DNA from: Venturia oleaginea
Taxonomy: Eukaryota > Ascomycota > Dothideomycetes > Venturiales > Venturiaceae
Length of the DNA: 64,000 nucleotides
Assembly (NCBI GenBank): GCA_013176395.1
Contig: JABMLP010000023.1
Coordinates: 124,001 to 188,000, forward strand
Direction of reading: 5' to 3'
The notes beneath the pieces were generated by a model. It made no database searches. It had not been told where the DNA came from and saw only the letters and a list, made by a program, of their open reading frames with translations. Positions within the stretch are counted from its first letter, which is position 1, and the number at the start of each line of letters is the position of its first letter. Below are positions 45,181-56,699 of this stretch, one piece after another. A program made the position numbers and the translations under genes.

Positions 45181-46392
45181 TTACAAAGCATTTGCTCGGT
45201 CCTTGAGCGGCGTGCCATCGTCGCTCGACACCGTCGTGCGCCGCTTCTCCTGTGGACCGTGGTGCGACTTATCTTGTCGGGCCTGGTCAATTGCACTTCT
45301 CTGCGAAATGCTATCGTCGTGGCTTTTCCAGGAGATGTTCGTATCTCCCGGCAAGTTCAAGACACGCTTGACCGTTTCGCTGTGGTTTTTGTCAGTGGGA
45401 AAAATGTTGGACCGAAGTGGACTACACGAACCGAATCTTGACATTCCGGCCCCCGTCATTCTTGGTCCAGATACTGAGGATATCTTCCTGAGCGCGAACA
45501 CTGATAACAGCACCGCAGACCTCGTCGCTGGCCTCGTTGAATTGGTCGCCAACCATGGCCATGAGGAGATCCTCCCAATATCTGTCGCATACGCCCTTTT
45601 TCAGCCGCATGATCCACTTGCCGCCTTTTTTGTTCGCGTCGTCCTCCCATACAGGGCGTATTCCTTCCCGGAAAAAGTGATAATCCGACACGCATGGAAG
45701 CTGTGAAGGGTGTTTCATGTGTGCATATATCTTCCAAAAATGACTTACAGTCTCCATGCGACACAGAGGCTGTATAGACTTTTCGTAGTCTGAGTTCTTG
45801 GATGTAGGTGGTCTGTACCAAACTACCCACGAGTACTTTAGTGGCGCCGGAGTCGAGGTGTCCACGGACGATGTACTCGAGGTGCTGACATCCTCTTCTT
45901 TAGTCTCTTTTCTCTTGACAGTGTCCAGCTTTGCACCAGACTTTGTTCGCGCAAAAGGAGCAGCCTTGTCCACCTTGGCTGAAGGTGTTGCTGGGGTCGA
46001 AGCACCAGAAGCCACCTTTGTAAAATCAAAAGCTGTTCCGGGCGTCTTTGGGGTTTTGGAAGCTGATCCGAACGACGCAAAGGCGCCTGAACCTAGCCCG
46101 AACGCGGAAGATGCGCTAGTCGTCGTGGTGGGAGAGGATATGTTGTTGGTGGACAATGGTGCAGTGTTGCTAAAGCGTCCACCGTGAGAGCTTTCAGTGC
46201 CACCGAAGCGCTTCATACCTGAGAATGTACGATTGGTAGGGGGTTTAGAATCGTTGTGATCATTTTCTGTCGTAAGGGAGAGCTTGTTCGTTGGGCTATG
46301 AATTATTCCTTAGTACCAGCCCGCAGCACAAGACGAGCAAAATCTACATACCCAGAGCGGCGAGACCACAAGTTCTCCCTGTCTTTATCCAT
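45181..46392 (-). CDS. Class II eIF4E (4EHP/eIF4E2-like cap-binding protein)
   Basis: Three exons: 46392-46352, 46295-45432, 45379-45181; 367 aa with matching phases. Class II eIF4E binds the mRNA cap but usually represses or specialises translation. The first 140 residues are Ser/Thr-rich and disordered. Core motifs: YSWVVWYRPPTS, VSHFWKIYAHMKHPSQLP, REGIRPVWEDDANKKGGKW, MRLKKGVCDRYWEDLLMAMV, VCGAVISVRAQEDILSIW. The last intron (donor GTTCGT) joins VKIR to ETVKRVLNLPGDT, the conserved end. Tyr replaces the first cap-sandwich Trp of class I (WYRPP), as in 4EHP; the second Trp (PVWEDD) is kept. A GTAAGT inside the exon at METVSH is coding, because the conserved frame continues through it. Confidence 0.93.
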
Positions 46393-48801
46393 AATCAAGT
46401 TCGAGGTCTAGCTGGGTCCTAAAAGAGCGTGTAAAATGGGCAAGAACGAAGGTGGGAAGAAGGATCGACCTATGCAGATGGAGCTGCTGGCAGTAGCGAG
46501 CGGGCAGAGGTCGATTCGAACAGGGAACTGGTTTTTGCGGCAATGGAAGTTCGGTCGTGGCGGGAGTTGCTGTAGATGGCTTTTGTTTTGCGAATTGAGG
46601 CGATGCAATGCTGTTGCGATGGAGTCTGGGAGAATTCGAAGGCACGGATGTAAATTATGACTATGGTGTCTTCGAGCGACCAAAGATGAAGTTCAATTCT
46701 GTAGGTAGCCAAGCTTTCCATGGCGCTAGTCGAAAAGCCGCCGGCTACCGGGCATAAATTCTGGTTTTCTCTTTTCTTCCTCCTTCAAACAACAGACCAC
46801 ACTTCACCAAAGCCACCAGCTGACACGCCTGCTCCCACTCAGTCGATGGCCCTTGAATCAACGTGTGTGTGTCGAGAACACGCTCTTCCCACTTCTAAAA
46901 CCATCGTAACGAGGTGCCCCATTTGGCGGCTTCCCAAGAAATCATGATGACCAAATAGATGGGACATTTCTTTTACACCTTCTTCCTTTCATTCAAGCTC
47001 TCTCTATGCGAGCCAGCGATGGACTAAAATCGCCTTCGATGAGGACGCGTCGAGCGCGAGCAAGAGGACTTTTGAGGACTTTCGCTTGACTTTGGCTTAC
47101 ATGCAAAATTTTGTGAAATTCTCGATTTTGGTTTTCGCACAACAGCCGAAATATCTGCCAGAGATGAGAAGCTGCAACAAGAAGAGACTTTCACGAATCT
47201 TTTTGTCTTCCCTACTTACCCTCCCGCGTTATGCATATGCGGATGCGCTCTTCTAACCGCTCGGAACGAGAATAGAGGTTTCCGATCTAAGTTCAGCATC
47301 AGATCTAAGGATTTGGGCCTCAACTACCACAACCATCGCATTGGCTTCCAAGATAACGCTCATGCAGACTGGACTATCGAATTCTAACCTACAGCCTTTA
47401 CAGGGAGGACATGGCCAACAGGAATACAATATTCCGTCCGAAAAGATTGCACAGGTAAGCCGTCACTCTTGCAGTAAACCATTCCTGTCCTAAGATGATA
47501 GAAAAAAAAGAGTATTTCTGGTAATCCTAATATCACCGCTCAGCCGCATGTTTTTTTACACTTGACTTTCTGGTTGAGCATGAGGTCCTAAGGCAAAGTC
47601 TGAGGCACTCCCACCATCACAACTAGCGAGACATATGCGAGGTCCAAACGCTAACGAGCAGTCGTTGTAGGTTTCAACATCACAGCCTGTCTCGCAGATT
47701 TATAGTTCCTTGGCTTAGGCTTGATCAAGCGCTTCGGGCGTCTACTCCGACGATCAACATGCGACTCTTGCAACAGTTTTCGCATTTCTTACCGCCATTG
47801 CTTGCTCTTTCAAGCTATTAGCGAGTTGTGAATGGCCGAACCTCCAGGCGTTAATTCATAGGTATAGCTGGGCATACTCAATGATTGTACCGTAACCAAC
47901 ATCTCACCAGTGCAGGAGCTTTTGATCGTCCCAAGAGCTTGAACGCAACAACTCGCTACTAAATTTGTTCAATCAAGCAATGACACTGTACTTTATTGAC
48001 CGCTTCTCTACACCGACAACAACCATGTATCAAATGATGACAGTTTGACGGCTCCATATAACGAAGTTGTGTTCCTCGATGCGCGACTTTAACTATGCGG
48101 GCTGTTTGAATTCCCCTTGCATTGACACGTCGAGCCTCAAGATCTGGTGGCTTGCCGCGTAGGGCGGCTGTGCTCTACCAATAAACAGTTTGTCTGCTTT
48201 GATGTGTTGTTGAGGTGCCATTCGTGGAAGCCCAACCAGTCAGTAGACAGCATTTTGGGCGGGAATTAATGCGCGTAGAAAAATGCTCAAACGGCGGGAT
48301 GGGCAACGGCAACGGCAATGGCGATAGCGATGGCGATGGCGATGGCGATGTGTTGGGTCTCAGCGAAGGCATTCGAAATGAAAGTTCAACCGAGGGCAGG
48401 ATTTTATACAGCTTCGTTCAGTTGATTGATGTCTCATTTGAGGATACTACTACTACTGTTGTATGTTACAGCTGTGCAGTGCCCGGCTTACGAAAGACGG
48501 GTGCTACTAGTCAGTTAACCTCAGGGAATGACGTCGAAGCAATTTTCACCCTCACAAATGATGAGAAGTTGACCCTCGTCCTGCATCCTCTCCGTCTTCC
48601 CCACGACCGACTTTGCTGGATCCACAAACGATGCCCACCCATTACCCGCGCTGTTAAATAGCTGCTTCTGCTCTGGAGATCATCCTGTGATCACTCGACA
48701 TCCACTTCGCTCCTCCACGTGCCCCGCGGCCAGCCTTCGTAGATACCTGCACACTCCCGACTGCTCGCCACAACCTCATACGAACACATATTCAAACAAG
48801 C
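46393..48801. other. long intergenic region between diverging genes, no gene seen
   Basis: 2.4 kb without a convincing gene. From about 46,950 to 48,170 there is no open frame of 60 codons on either strand. The frame at 48,215-48,661 (+) contains a repeat-derived Gly/Asn/Asp tract and no domain. A hexanucleotide repeat is listed separately. Regulatory or non-coding RNA content is possible but not visible. Confidence 0.55.
48301..48352. repeat. Hexanucleotide microsatellite (GGCAAC / GGCGAT)
   Basis: Two to three GGCAAC/GGCAAT units pass into about five GGCGAT/AGCGAT units, an imperfect 6-bp tandem array. Confidence 0.85.
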
Positions 48802-49722
48802 ATGGCTGAAGTATATTCTCCCCTTACATCAGGCAGCTCGCCCAAGCGCCCAAGAGGTAGGTTTCGTCGTCATTCTCACTATCGCAAAACTCGCTCGTGC
48901 TGATTGTCGGGTACAGGCATTCTCAAGAACAATGGCTCCTACAACGCTGGCAGTGTCCAGCCCTCACCAGAGCTCGTGCAGCGAGCTCTTTCTCCCGAGC
49001 AGCGCCCCGAACTTGCTCGTGTGTTGTCAGAGAAAGAAATCGTCCTCCAGAACACCCTCCAAAATGCCGGTCCCGCCGCACAACGCCGGGCCTCCTCAGC
49101 TCGCGGACCTCCTTCACGTCGCCAATCGGGAACAAGTCTCAACGGCCAAACCGAGGACGAGAATAGCCCACGACTCAAGTGGGACGAAGCAAATCTCTAC
49201 CTCACAGAGCAGCAACGTGACAGCACCATGAAGATAGACGAGCCGAAAACTCCATATGCCAAGCAGTACGATCCAAAAGAGGACGAAGAAGAAATGGCAG
49301 CACTGAACGCTAATGACTTGGTCGTGGACGAACTGGACAAAGCAAAGGGCAAGAAGTCCGCCAGGGAGGAGGACATTCCTGACTTTGAACTTGGCGAACC
49401 AGAGGTGGCACAGCTCGAACACGTTCATACACCGGAAGGAGAAAAGCGAGTTATTGTGGATGCAGACATGGCTGATGAGGGCCACCATGGTGAAGAGCCC
49501 GCTGATCTCCCCGCTGAGGAACGAGAGAAACACCGTAAATTTGAAGAGGCGCGCAAGAAGCACTATGAGATGAGAAATGTTAAAGATCTTCTTGGGTATA
49601 CGTTCCATCGATCTTCTCAAAAAGTCACAGTTTACTAACGTGATTACAGGCATCCCGAGGATGAGGACGAAGATGAAGAAATGCCCTCTGCTCGTCCGGC
49701 GGCTTCTGCCAACGGCATATAA
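48802..49722 (+). CDS. Protein phosphatase 1 regulator, inhibitor-2 (Glc8) family
   Basis: Exons 48802-48856, 48917-49595 and 49650-49722, 268 aa. The second intron has a consensus TACTAAC branch site at 49,634-49,640. Inhibitor-2 proteins bind and modulate PP1 catalytic subunits. Motifs: RGILKN (the KGILK element, created by the first splice), [34 protein letters not shown] (the Thr phosphorylated by GSK-3/CDK in the family), and [19 protein letters not shown] near the end (PP1 active-site helix). The rest is disordered and acidic, as expected. The start is set by the short first exon [18 protein letters not shown]. Confidence 0.92.
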
Positions 49723-50531
49723 TAGGCTTCTCATGTTTCCCTTTTCTCCTCCAAGCATTGCATTGGTCGGCGTTCTTCCCTATTTCATTCACTTTGAAAT
49801 CATGGTCCCACAAGGACGTAGGATAGTTTAGCTATGCTAAAAGGTTCTCCTTCCATGTTTGCTCATTCCGTTCCTGGTCGGTACTCTTTCTTACCCTTTG
49901 TAATCGTATACCCAGTGCGGCTTTAGTTAAGTGAATGGACCGGGAGGGAATGGAAATAATCATCGGATGGATGACGGAGACGAGTTGACGAAGGTTATGA
50001 GTGGACTGTATAGATAGTCCAAACCACGAAAGTATGAGTTACAAGCCTTGCCGTGTCCTAACAAATTCCAATTGTGTCTTCCAAACAAACAACGATACTG
50101 GTATCTTCCTGATGATTCCTTCTTCAAGGCCAGACGCGTCTCTCAGCCTTGTTATCATTATTGGATAACTTGTAGCTCTAGCCGTTGTCTCCGAGAGAGT
50201 CCAAGCTTGCAGGAATCCAGGTTGACATTCAGTTCACAGTGCGAGCGAAAAGGCACTACAACTTTTACGATAGCTCAACTAAACCGAGAGATATAGCTGT
50301 TTTAATTTTTCGGAATTTATTTCGAGCGTTTGTCCGCCGAAATCAAGCGAGTTCGTTAGTTGGCTGTGGGCAAAATCCGGCCGTTTTTGGCTCGCACTAA
50401 TAAGTACTGAAAGATGAGGCTGTACCTCGCTTAAGCTTGAGCCTACCTTCGTACACCCAACCCCCTTCGACTCCATTCCAGTCCTTCATATAAAGCTAGA
50501 AGCCTATATTGATCAACAAAGCAACCACAAC
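49723..50531. other. intergenic, no gene seen
   Basis: Between two plus-strand genes. CATATAAAGC at about 50,488 is a plausible TATA box, 44 bases before the aminopeptidase start. Confidence 0.55.
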
Positions 50532-52289
50532 ATGACTAAACACTCTCGAAGAGCCGTCTCCATGTCCAACCTCAAAGCGCCCACTTCTGGAGCTCCAGCG
50601 ACGAAGCCCGATATCGTATCTACCTTGAGCCAGCTTCGAGAAGTCCTAGACACCATCGGTCATCCTCAGGATTCGACCAGTCAATCTATACCCCAAATTC
50701 CGCAACATCAAAGTGCCAAACGTGTCTCATTCGCAGATCTATCTCCCGCAATTAGAGATGTCATCAAGACGTCCATTCTCACGCTACCTTCTCCGCCAAC
50801 GCATGCTCCTGAGAAGCAGAGGAAAGAAAGAGATGCTGCATACTACACGAAACCATTCTGCGAATTTTTGACGCAGAATCCAACGATCTTCCATGTTGTT
50901 GAGGCGTTTGCTACAGACCTGAAGGCGCATGGATATAAGAAGATCTCCGAGCGCGATGCTTGGAAGATTGAGAAGGGAGGAAAATATTTTGTTGAGAGGA
51001 ATGAGAGCAGTATGATTGCATTCTCGGTGGGAGACAATTATGAGCCTGGGAACGGAGCCGCCATGGTTGCGGGGCATGTTGATGTTTTGACAGCGAAGTT
51101 GAAGCCTATTCCTAAGTTAAGGACGAAGGCTGGATACGTCCAACTTGGTGTTGCGCCCTATGCTGGTGCTTTGAACTCGACTTGGTGGGACCGAGACTTG
51201 GGTATCGGTGGAAGAGTTTTGGTCAAGGAGAGTAGTGGCAAGATTGTCACGAAGCTTGCTAAGTTGAATTGGCCAAGTAAGTGCTCCACCTGCGGAAGAC
51301 CGATCGAATACCAGTACTAATGAGAAGCAGTCGCCAGAATCCCAACACTAGCTCCTCATTTTGGATCGGTCTCCAATGGTCCGTTCAACCTCGAGACCCA
51401 AATGGTTCCTATCATCGGTTTAGACAACAGTGATCTGGTAAGCTTGGTATCAACGGAGGAGGATCCCGAATTCCAAACGGCATCCCTTGGAGGAGCCGGT
51501 ACTTTCACATCCACCCAACCCGAGCGCTTGGTCAAAGCCATCGCGGGCGAACTCGGCATCAGCGACTACAGCAACATAGTGAACTGGGAACTCGAACTCT
51601 TCGATGTCCAACCCGCAACAACTGGCGGTCTTGACCACGAGTTCATCTTCGCAGGTCGCATAGACGATCGCCTCTGCTCTTACGCTGCGCTTCAAGCACT
51701 TATCAACACCACTACTGCCGATAGCGGAATCATCAAAGTTGTCGGCTTGTTCGACGATGAAGAGATTGGATCTCTACTCAGGCAGGGTGCGAGAGGTAAC
51801 TTCTTACCTAGCACAGTCGAACGTATCGTCGATTCACTAGCGGGGGCAACGCCAAATCTAATCTCCCGCACCTTCGCAAGTTCCTTCCTAGTTTCCTCGG
51901 ACGTAACCCACGCTGTCAATCCCAACTTCTTGAACGTATATCTAGAAAACCACGCCCCGCGCCTGAACGTTGGTGTCGCCGTCGCAGCAGACAGTAATGG
52001 ACACATGACAACTGATTCTGTCTCCACCGCCATTCTTCAGAGGTGCGCGGATAAAGCCGGTCAAACTCTGCAAGTCTTCCAGATTCGAAATGACTCCAGG
52101 AGTGGAGGTACTGTTGGGCCGATGTTGAGTTCTGCCATGGGTGTCAGAGCAATTGATGCTGGGTTGGGTCAGTTGAGTATGCATTCTATCCGAGCTACAA
52201 CGGGAAGTCTGGATCCTGGCCTTGGTGTTTTGTTGTTCCAGGCATTCCTTGAGGAATTTGAGAGCGTTGATGCGGAGTTTAGGGACTAG
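50532..52289 (+). CDS. M18-family aminopeptidase (aspartyl aminopeptidase / vacuolar Lap4-like)
   Basis: Exons 50532-51276 and 51331-52289, 567 aa; the intron is GTAAGT to AAGCAG, phase 1. M18 enzymes are di-zinc aminopeptidases that form dodecamers; the yeast relative Lap4/Ape1 is carried to the vacuole by the Cvt/autophagy route. Metal and catalytic motifs in order: VAGHVDVLTAKLKP (His), GRIDDRLCSY (Asp), FDDEEIGSLLRQG (Glu-Glu), SSDVTHAVNP (Asp), GQLSMHSIRAT (His). The first 90 residues are Ser/Pro-rich and extend beyond the catalytic fold; whether they act as a propeptide is not visible. Close spacing and intact motifs suggest a working enzyme. Confidence 0.94.
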
Positions 52290-53295
52290 GATAGGTGGGT
52301 GTAATTGTTGGTATGTATTAGGCTTGGTGTAAGATATATGCTTTCATATGACTCAAAAGATTTATTTGAATACTAGCGAGGCTTTTGTTCACAATTTCAC
52401 TGCCGGCTGTTGGTTGAGACCGATGGGTGAGGCCGAGGTGGTGGCTATCATCTTCCACAAACCGCCTTTCCCATTTCTCTACTCCTTTATCACCTCCAAG
52501 TTCCACGAATCAAACCCAAGTATTTGCGCCGCACACGGCTGCCAACGTAATGCTCTTTAAAAGATGGCATTTCTTATCATAACAGTTAGTGCTCATAATT
52601 ACGATTACGCACCTCAGCCGCACCACCTTCTTTCAGCTCGTCGAGTTGTCGAGCAGCAGCGAAGCCTACCAAGCGAGTACAGAATGTCGCATCTATACAA
52701 GCTTGCCATCACGGAAGCTATCGATCTTGGCAAGTCTTATTGTAGATAAGATATCTGCTGTGCATCCGGTGTACGTTGGTGCATTCGTCCGCTAACTTTC
52801 ATCCCCAACTCCACCTTTCTGCTTCTCCCATCGCATCAGGAATCGTAGTCATTTCCTTCTGGGTAGCATGGGCCAAGATTATGAAAACCCCTGTGCTACG
52901 AGACGAATTGGCTTTATTGGAGAAGACTAGTTTGGGTGTGGTACCGAATGAATGGAGGGGTCCTCAGTATTATAAACTTGCAGGTCCACCTCACACGAAC
53001 AGAAAGGAATAGTATGTGGAAATAGCGACTGACATTCTGGGACTGTAGTTACACAACACAACGCATATCTCCCTCATCCTGACGACTTGGGGCAGGCTGA
53101 CGGTACACAGTATGGGTTACCGTGAATTTAACAAGGAAGAGTAGGGGCTGGGATTAAGACCTACGCATCTGAGGAGCCAGAGTGATACGCAAAGGCTGAA
53201 GAGTGGTGCTTACCAACCCGACCGTATGCAAGCAGAAGACACGACTTGGAAACTCTTTTACATTTTGAACAACGATTTCATGACGCCATCACAAT
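52290..53295. other. intergenic, possibly holding a small exon
   Basis: A plus-strand frame at about 52,842-53,012 follows a pyrimidine-rich stretch ending in CATCAG and encodes a hydrophobic segment (GIVVISFWVAWAK) and a polar tail (VPNEWRGPQYYKLAG). It could be the last exon of a small membrane protein; I could not find its 5' part. Nothing else was seen. Confidence 0.35.
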
Positions 53296-53966
53296 TCACG
53301 CGTCCATCACCATCCCAATTTGCTCGCTAACCTCATCCAACTCACCCGTCTCAATGTCATAGAGAAACCCCCTAATTTTTTCTTTCAACTCACCCCTTAC
53401 CTCCTTCCTCTCCTTCAAAAACTTGACATCCCTGATCACACTTTTAGGTAAATCACGAATCTCGCCATAGTCCACATTCTCCATCTTCGCTTCTGGATAA
53501 CGCGCAATAACAACACCACGGACTTGCTCATTGGTAAAATGAGTGGTGCCGCAATCAGTGTGGTGGATAACCATGACTTGGTTGAAGACGAGGAGATTGT
53601 CGAGGGCGAGAATGTCGTTGAGGGGTTTGACTTGGCCGCCTACGTTACGGAGGATTGCTGTTTCTGTGCCAATCGTCAATAAGCTGGATGGAGGGAGAGT
53701 TGAGGCTACGGTAAGTAAAGTAAAAACGTACCGCCGAAATTGAGATCAAGAATGTATGCTGGATCGCTGCGAGGGTCAGCACAGGAGATTACAAGGGTTT
53801 TTCCCACGGCGATTTTCTTCTCGGCGAGGTATTGGAAGGTTGGGTTTGGTTTGTGGGATTTCATCACTGTCCTAGAAGAAGTTGTTAGGCTTCGTCATGA
53901 CACATCGAGACTCTATGCTGACTTATTACGAACAAGGAGCTCTTCGACGGTGATCTTGTCAGCCAT
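53296..53966 (-). CDS. Beta-class carbonic anhydrase
   Basis: Exons 53966-53923, 53871-53732 and 53663-53296, 183 aa. The enzyme interconverts CO2 and bicarbonate. Zinc ligands: Cys in VISCADPRSDP (with the Asp-Arg dyad), His and Cys in IHHTDCGTTHF. The loop ETAILRNVGGQ is restored by the second intron (donor GTACGT, acceptor GCACAG). The first intron begins with GTCAGC, a weaker donor, but it gives the conserved sequence RNKTVMKSHKPNPTF in frame and ends TTCTAG. The protein is short, like the cab-type enzymes of fungi, and has no evident targeting signal, so it is probably cytosolic. An in-frame Met further upstream (54,143) is less likely to be the start. Confidence 0.9.
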
Positions 53967-55531
53967 TGGGGTGAACGATGAATTGACTAGCTTGGTAAAG
54001 TAGGATACTGTGTCACTCTGCTGTGTATTTGATGCTGCAGTTAATGCTCTTATGTACGGGTGTGATCTGGGGTTTATGTATCCCGCCAGATGCTTCCAGT
54101 AAGCCTGGCGTTCAAGCAAAGCGACTCCCAGCTTGCGATACATTGAAGGGCAAGGCTAACCATGCTGAACAGTATCTCCACGATCGCAGATAATTGAACA
54201 AGATCTCTAGCAAATGAGAGTGGCCCAGGTTTGGAAAAACGCCACGAATGAGCAGAAATCTGCGCTGCACCGTTTAGAGAAACAAGTACCCTGATCACTT
54301 TCCTGCAAGCCATGCCCGCAGTGCCCAACCTCCGTCAGCACGATGTTGACGAAGCAGAGCATTGAGGTGATTTGGTGACCTGATCATCCGGCATGATTAC
54401 GGAGCGCATACTATGAGGCTACCATGGCTTTCGATTCCAGCTTCGGGTGCTTCCTTTTCCAGGGTACTACTTTCTCCATGGCGCGTATACCACATGGAGG
54501 CGTTCATGTTCGTCGAAAAGAGTGGTCGGCCAGATCAAACGGATTTCACAGCAGAACGGTTGCGAATACGTCGCCATACTATGCGCGGCGTCGCAGCAGC
54601 TCGTCGGGAAAGAGGAGGCTACAGGCAGCACAATCGCCGACAGCTTCCAATTTTCATGAGCCAACGAAGATTTAAAAAAAAAAAGAAGCTGGAGCTTCGC
54701 TTGAACCATGCAGCTCGGCGCGGGAAGTAGACCTCATCTTTTCGCCATGTCCATCAGCACATGGCTGAGGGATTGCAATGATTCGACATCTTACCCCTTC
54801 GGCTTTGACATCTGTGTATCTCAGCAGGCATTCGATTACAATATTGTGCTCCAATTCGCAGCAAATGCAGAGGCTGGTGGGTTTACAAGAAGCGTCCTGG
54901 CCGGATTTTAAGCCTGCGTTTGTTAGAAGGTATAAAAAGAGAGTGTATCTATGACTGTATAATGCTTCAATCGAGGCCGTTTGAAGCGTTCTATATATAT
55001 TGAATACGAACTGAAATACGAGGCCAATTGATGCCCTAACAACGCTTGTATGAAGGAGTGACAACACTTAATAACACTTGGATATAATGCAACGATAAAC
55101 GATGTATACAACTTAACACATAACTCAACAGCGTTGTACTCTAAGAGCAGGGTGCTTCAGTCAGCTGTCGACTGTACTTTGGCCAGGGCACATCGACTGA
55201 TCTGCCCGCTCACTGGGGCCACAAAAGCAGCAGTGATAAGCATTGCTGATCTTCAAGCGTCTTTATCGGAGACAAACCGTCGAGTGCAAGTAGATGTGCT
55301 CTGCTCAACACGGATACTGGCCTTCTAGAAGGTGAGCCGCTTTGTATTAGGAGGCTGGACGGATCGTTGACATCGATACTGCAGTTCGTAGATTTCTCCT
55401 GATCCCTTTACCTACCGTGAGTTTTCGTACAATCCGCCCGCAGGGGGTCGATCGAGACCTATACTTATACAAGTAAGACATGGGTATTTTGAAAGAGCAC
55501 GCCCTCAGATTGTTATACGTTGTACATAGTA
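53967..55531. other. intergenic, no gene seen apart from a repeat fragment
   Basis: About 1.5 kb between the carbonic anhydrase and the transposon block. It contains short frames and, at 55,399-55,491, copy B of a dispersed repeat. Confidence 0.55.
55399..55491. repeat. Dispersed repeat, copy B
   Basis: Matches 27,154-27,250 in the same orientation at roughly four bases in five (by eye), with one gap of about 8 bases. It ends about 40 bases before the first Tc1/mariner element. Confidence 0.7.
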
Positions 55532-56699
55532 CTATGGTCTCTACGGAATTAAAGGTTAGCTGCACATCATCTGCAGGGGGGTCTCCGGGGCTATAAATGA
55601 AGCTCAAATTACATGATACCATCGATTTTTTGGTGTTTTAAACCCGCATTCAGCCATTCTTACCATTAGTCATTCTTTTCATCCTCTCTGAAGATGGCTA
55701 CACCAAAGAAGAAACGCCGTCAGGAGCTTTCACGCGATACAAGGCTCAAGATTCTTACTCTACATGACGCTGGCTTCACGTTTGCAGCAATCAGAGATTA
55801 CTTTCTTTCACTCAAACCTCCTCTTCGAATTGATATCTCTCTACGTCAAATTCAGAAAGCTATCGCTCTTGGCCACCCTACACCGCAGAAAAAGGGCCAT
55901 GTGGGATCCAAAACCCTCCTCTCCGAAAAACAGGTTGATGAGCTTGAAGCCTTTGTCACCGCCTGTAAAAAGAACCGCCTCATGTCCTATATAGAACTCT
56001 CAACCCACTTCAGTCATTTCAAAGTCTCTGATAGAGTAATTGGAGCAGCCCTTGAAAAGAGAGGCTACTATCGAGGAATTGCACGAGTTAAACCACCACT
56101 CAGCGAAAAAAACCGCCAAGAGAGACTTGCCTTCGCTCACGAGCACTTGAATTGGTCCCTATACGATTGAACACGTATTCTGTGGACTAATGAGACTTGG
56201 GTTACAGGAGGGAGACACCGGAGGCAATATGTGACACGAAAAAAGGGTGAATCTCTTCACCCTGACTGTATCCTTGAGAAGTTTGTACGGAAGAAAGGAT
56301 GGATGTTCTGGGGCTCCTTTTCAGGCATTGAAAGAGGACCTTCTCTCTTTTGGGAGAAGATCTGGGGTTCTATCAGTGGTCCTACCTATACAGAACACCT
56401 GGTCCCTCTGATTTCAGACTACGTACGAGAATAGGGACTCTTAATGCAGGATGGGGCTCCAGGTCACGGTGCAAAGATAACAAAAGAGGAGTTCTTACGG
56501 AGAGGGATCTACCTCATTTATTGGCCGGCTTTCTCTCCAGATCTGAATCCAATTGAGACCATCTGGAACTGGATGAAGGACTACATTGAAGAGAATTACC
56601 CAGATAAAGAATATGGCTACCCTGAGCTACGTAGGATTGTGCGGGAGGCCTGGGACGTGGTGGTTACAGAGGAGGCTCTTTTTGGATTAACGTGTTCTA

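Noticed and set aside
45700..45760. GTAAGT inside the eIF4E gene as an intron donor
   Set aside because: The conserved segment METVSHFWKIYAHMKH reads straight through it.
48215..48661. 148-residue plus-strand frame
   Set aside because: Its Gly/Asn/Asp tract comes from the hexanucleotide repeat, and the rest shows no motif.
54413..54730. Three overlapping plus-strand frames of 70-105 codons
   Set aside because: No motif, mutually overlapping, and containing a poly-A run that yields the Lys tract.
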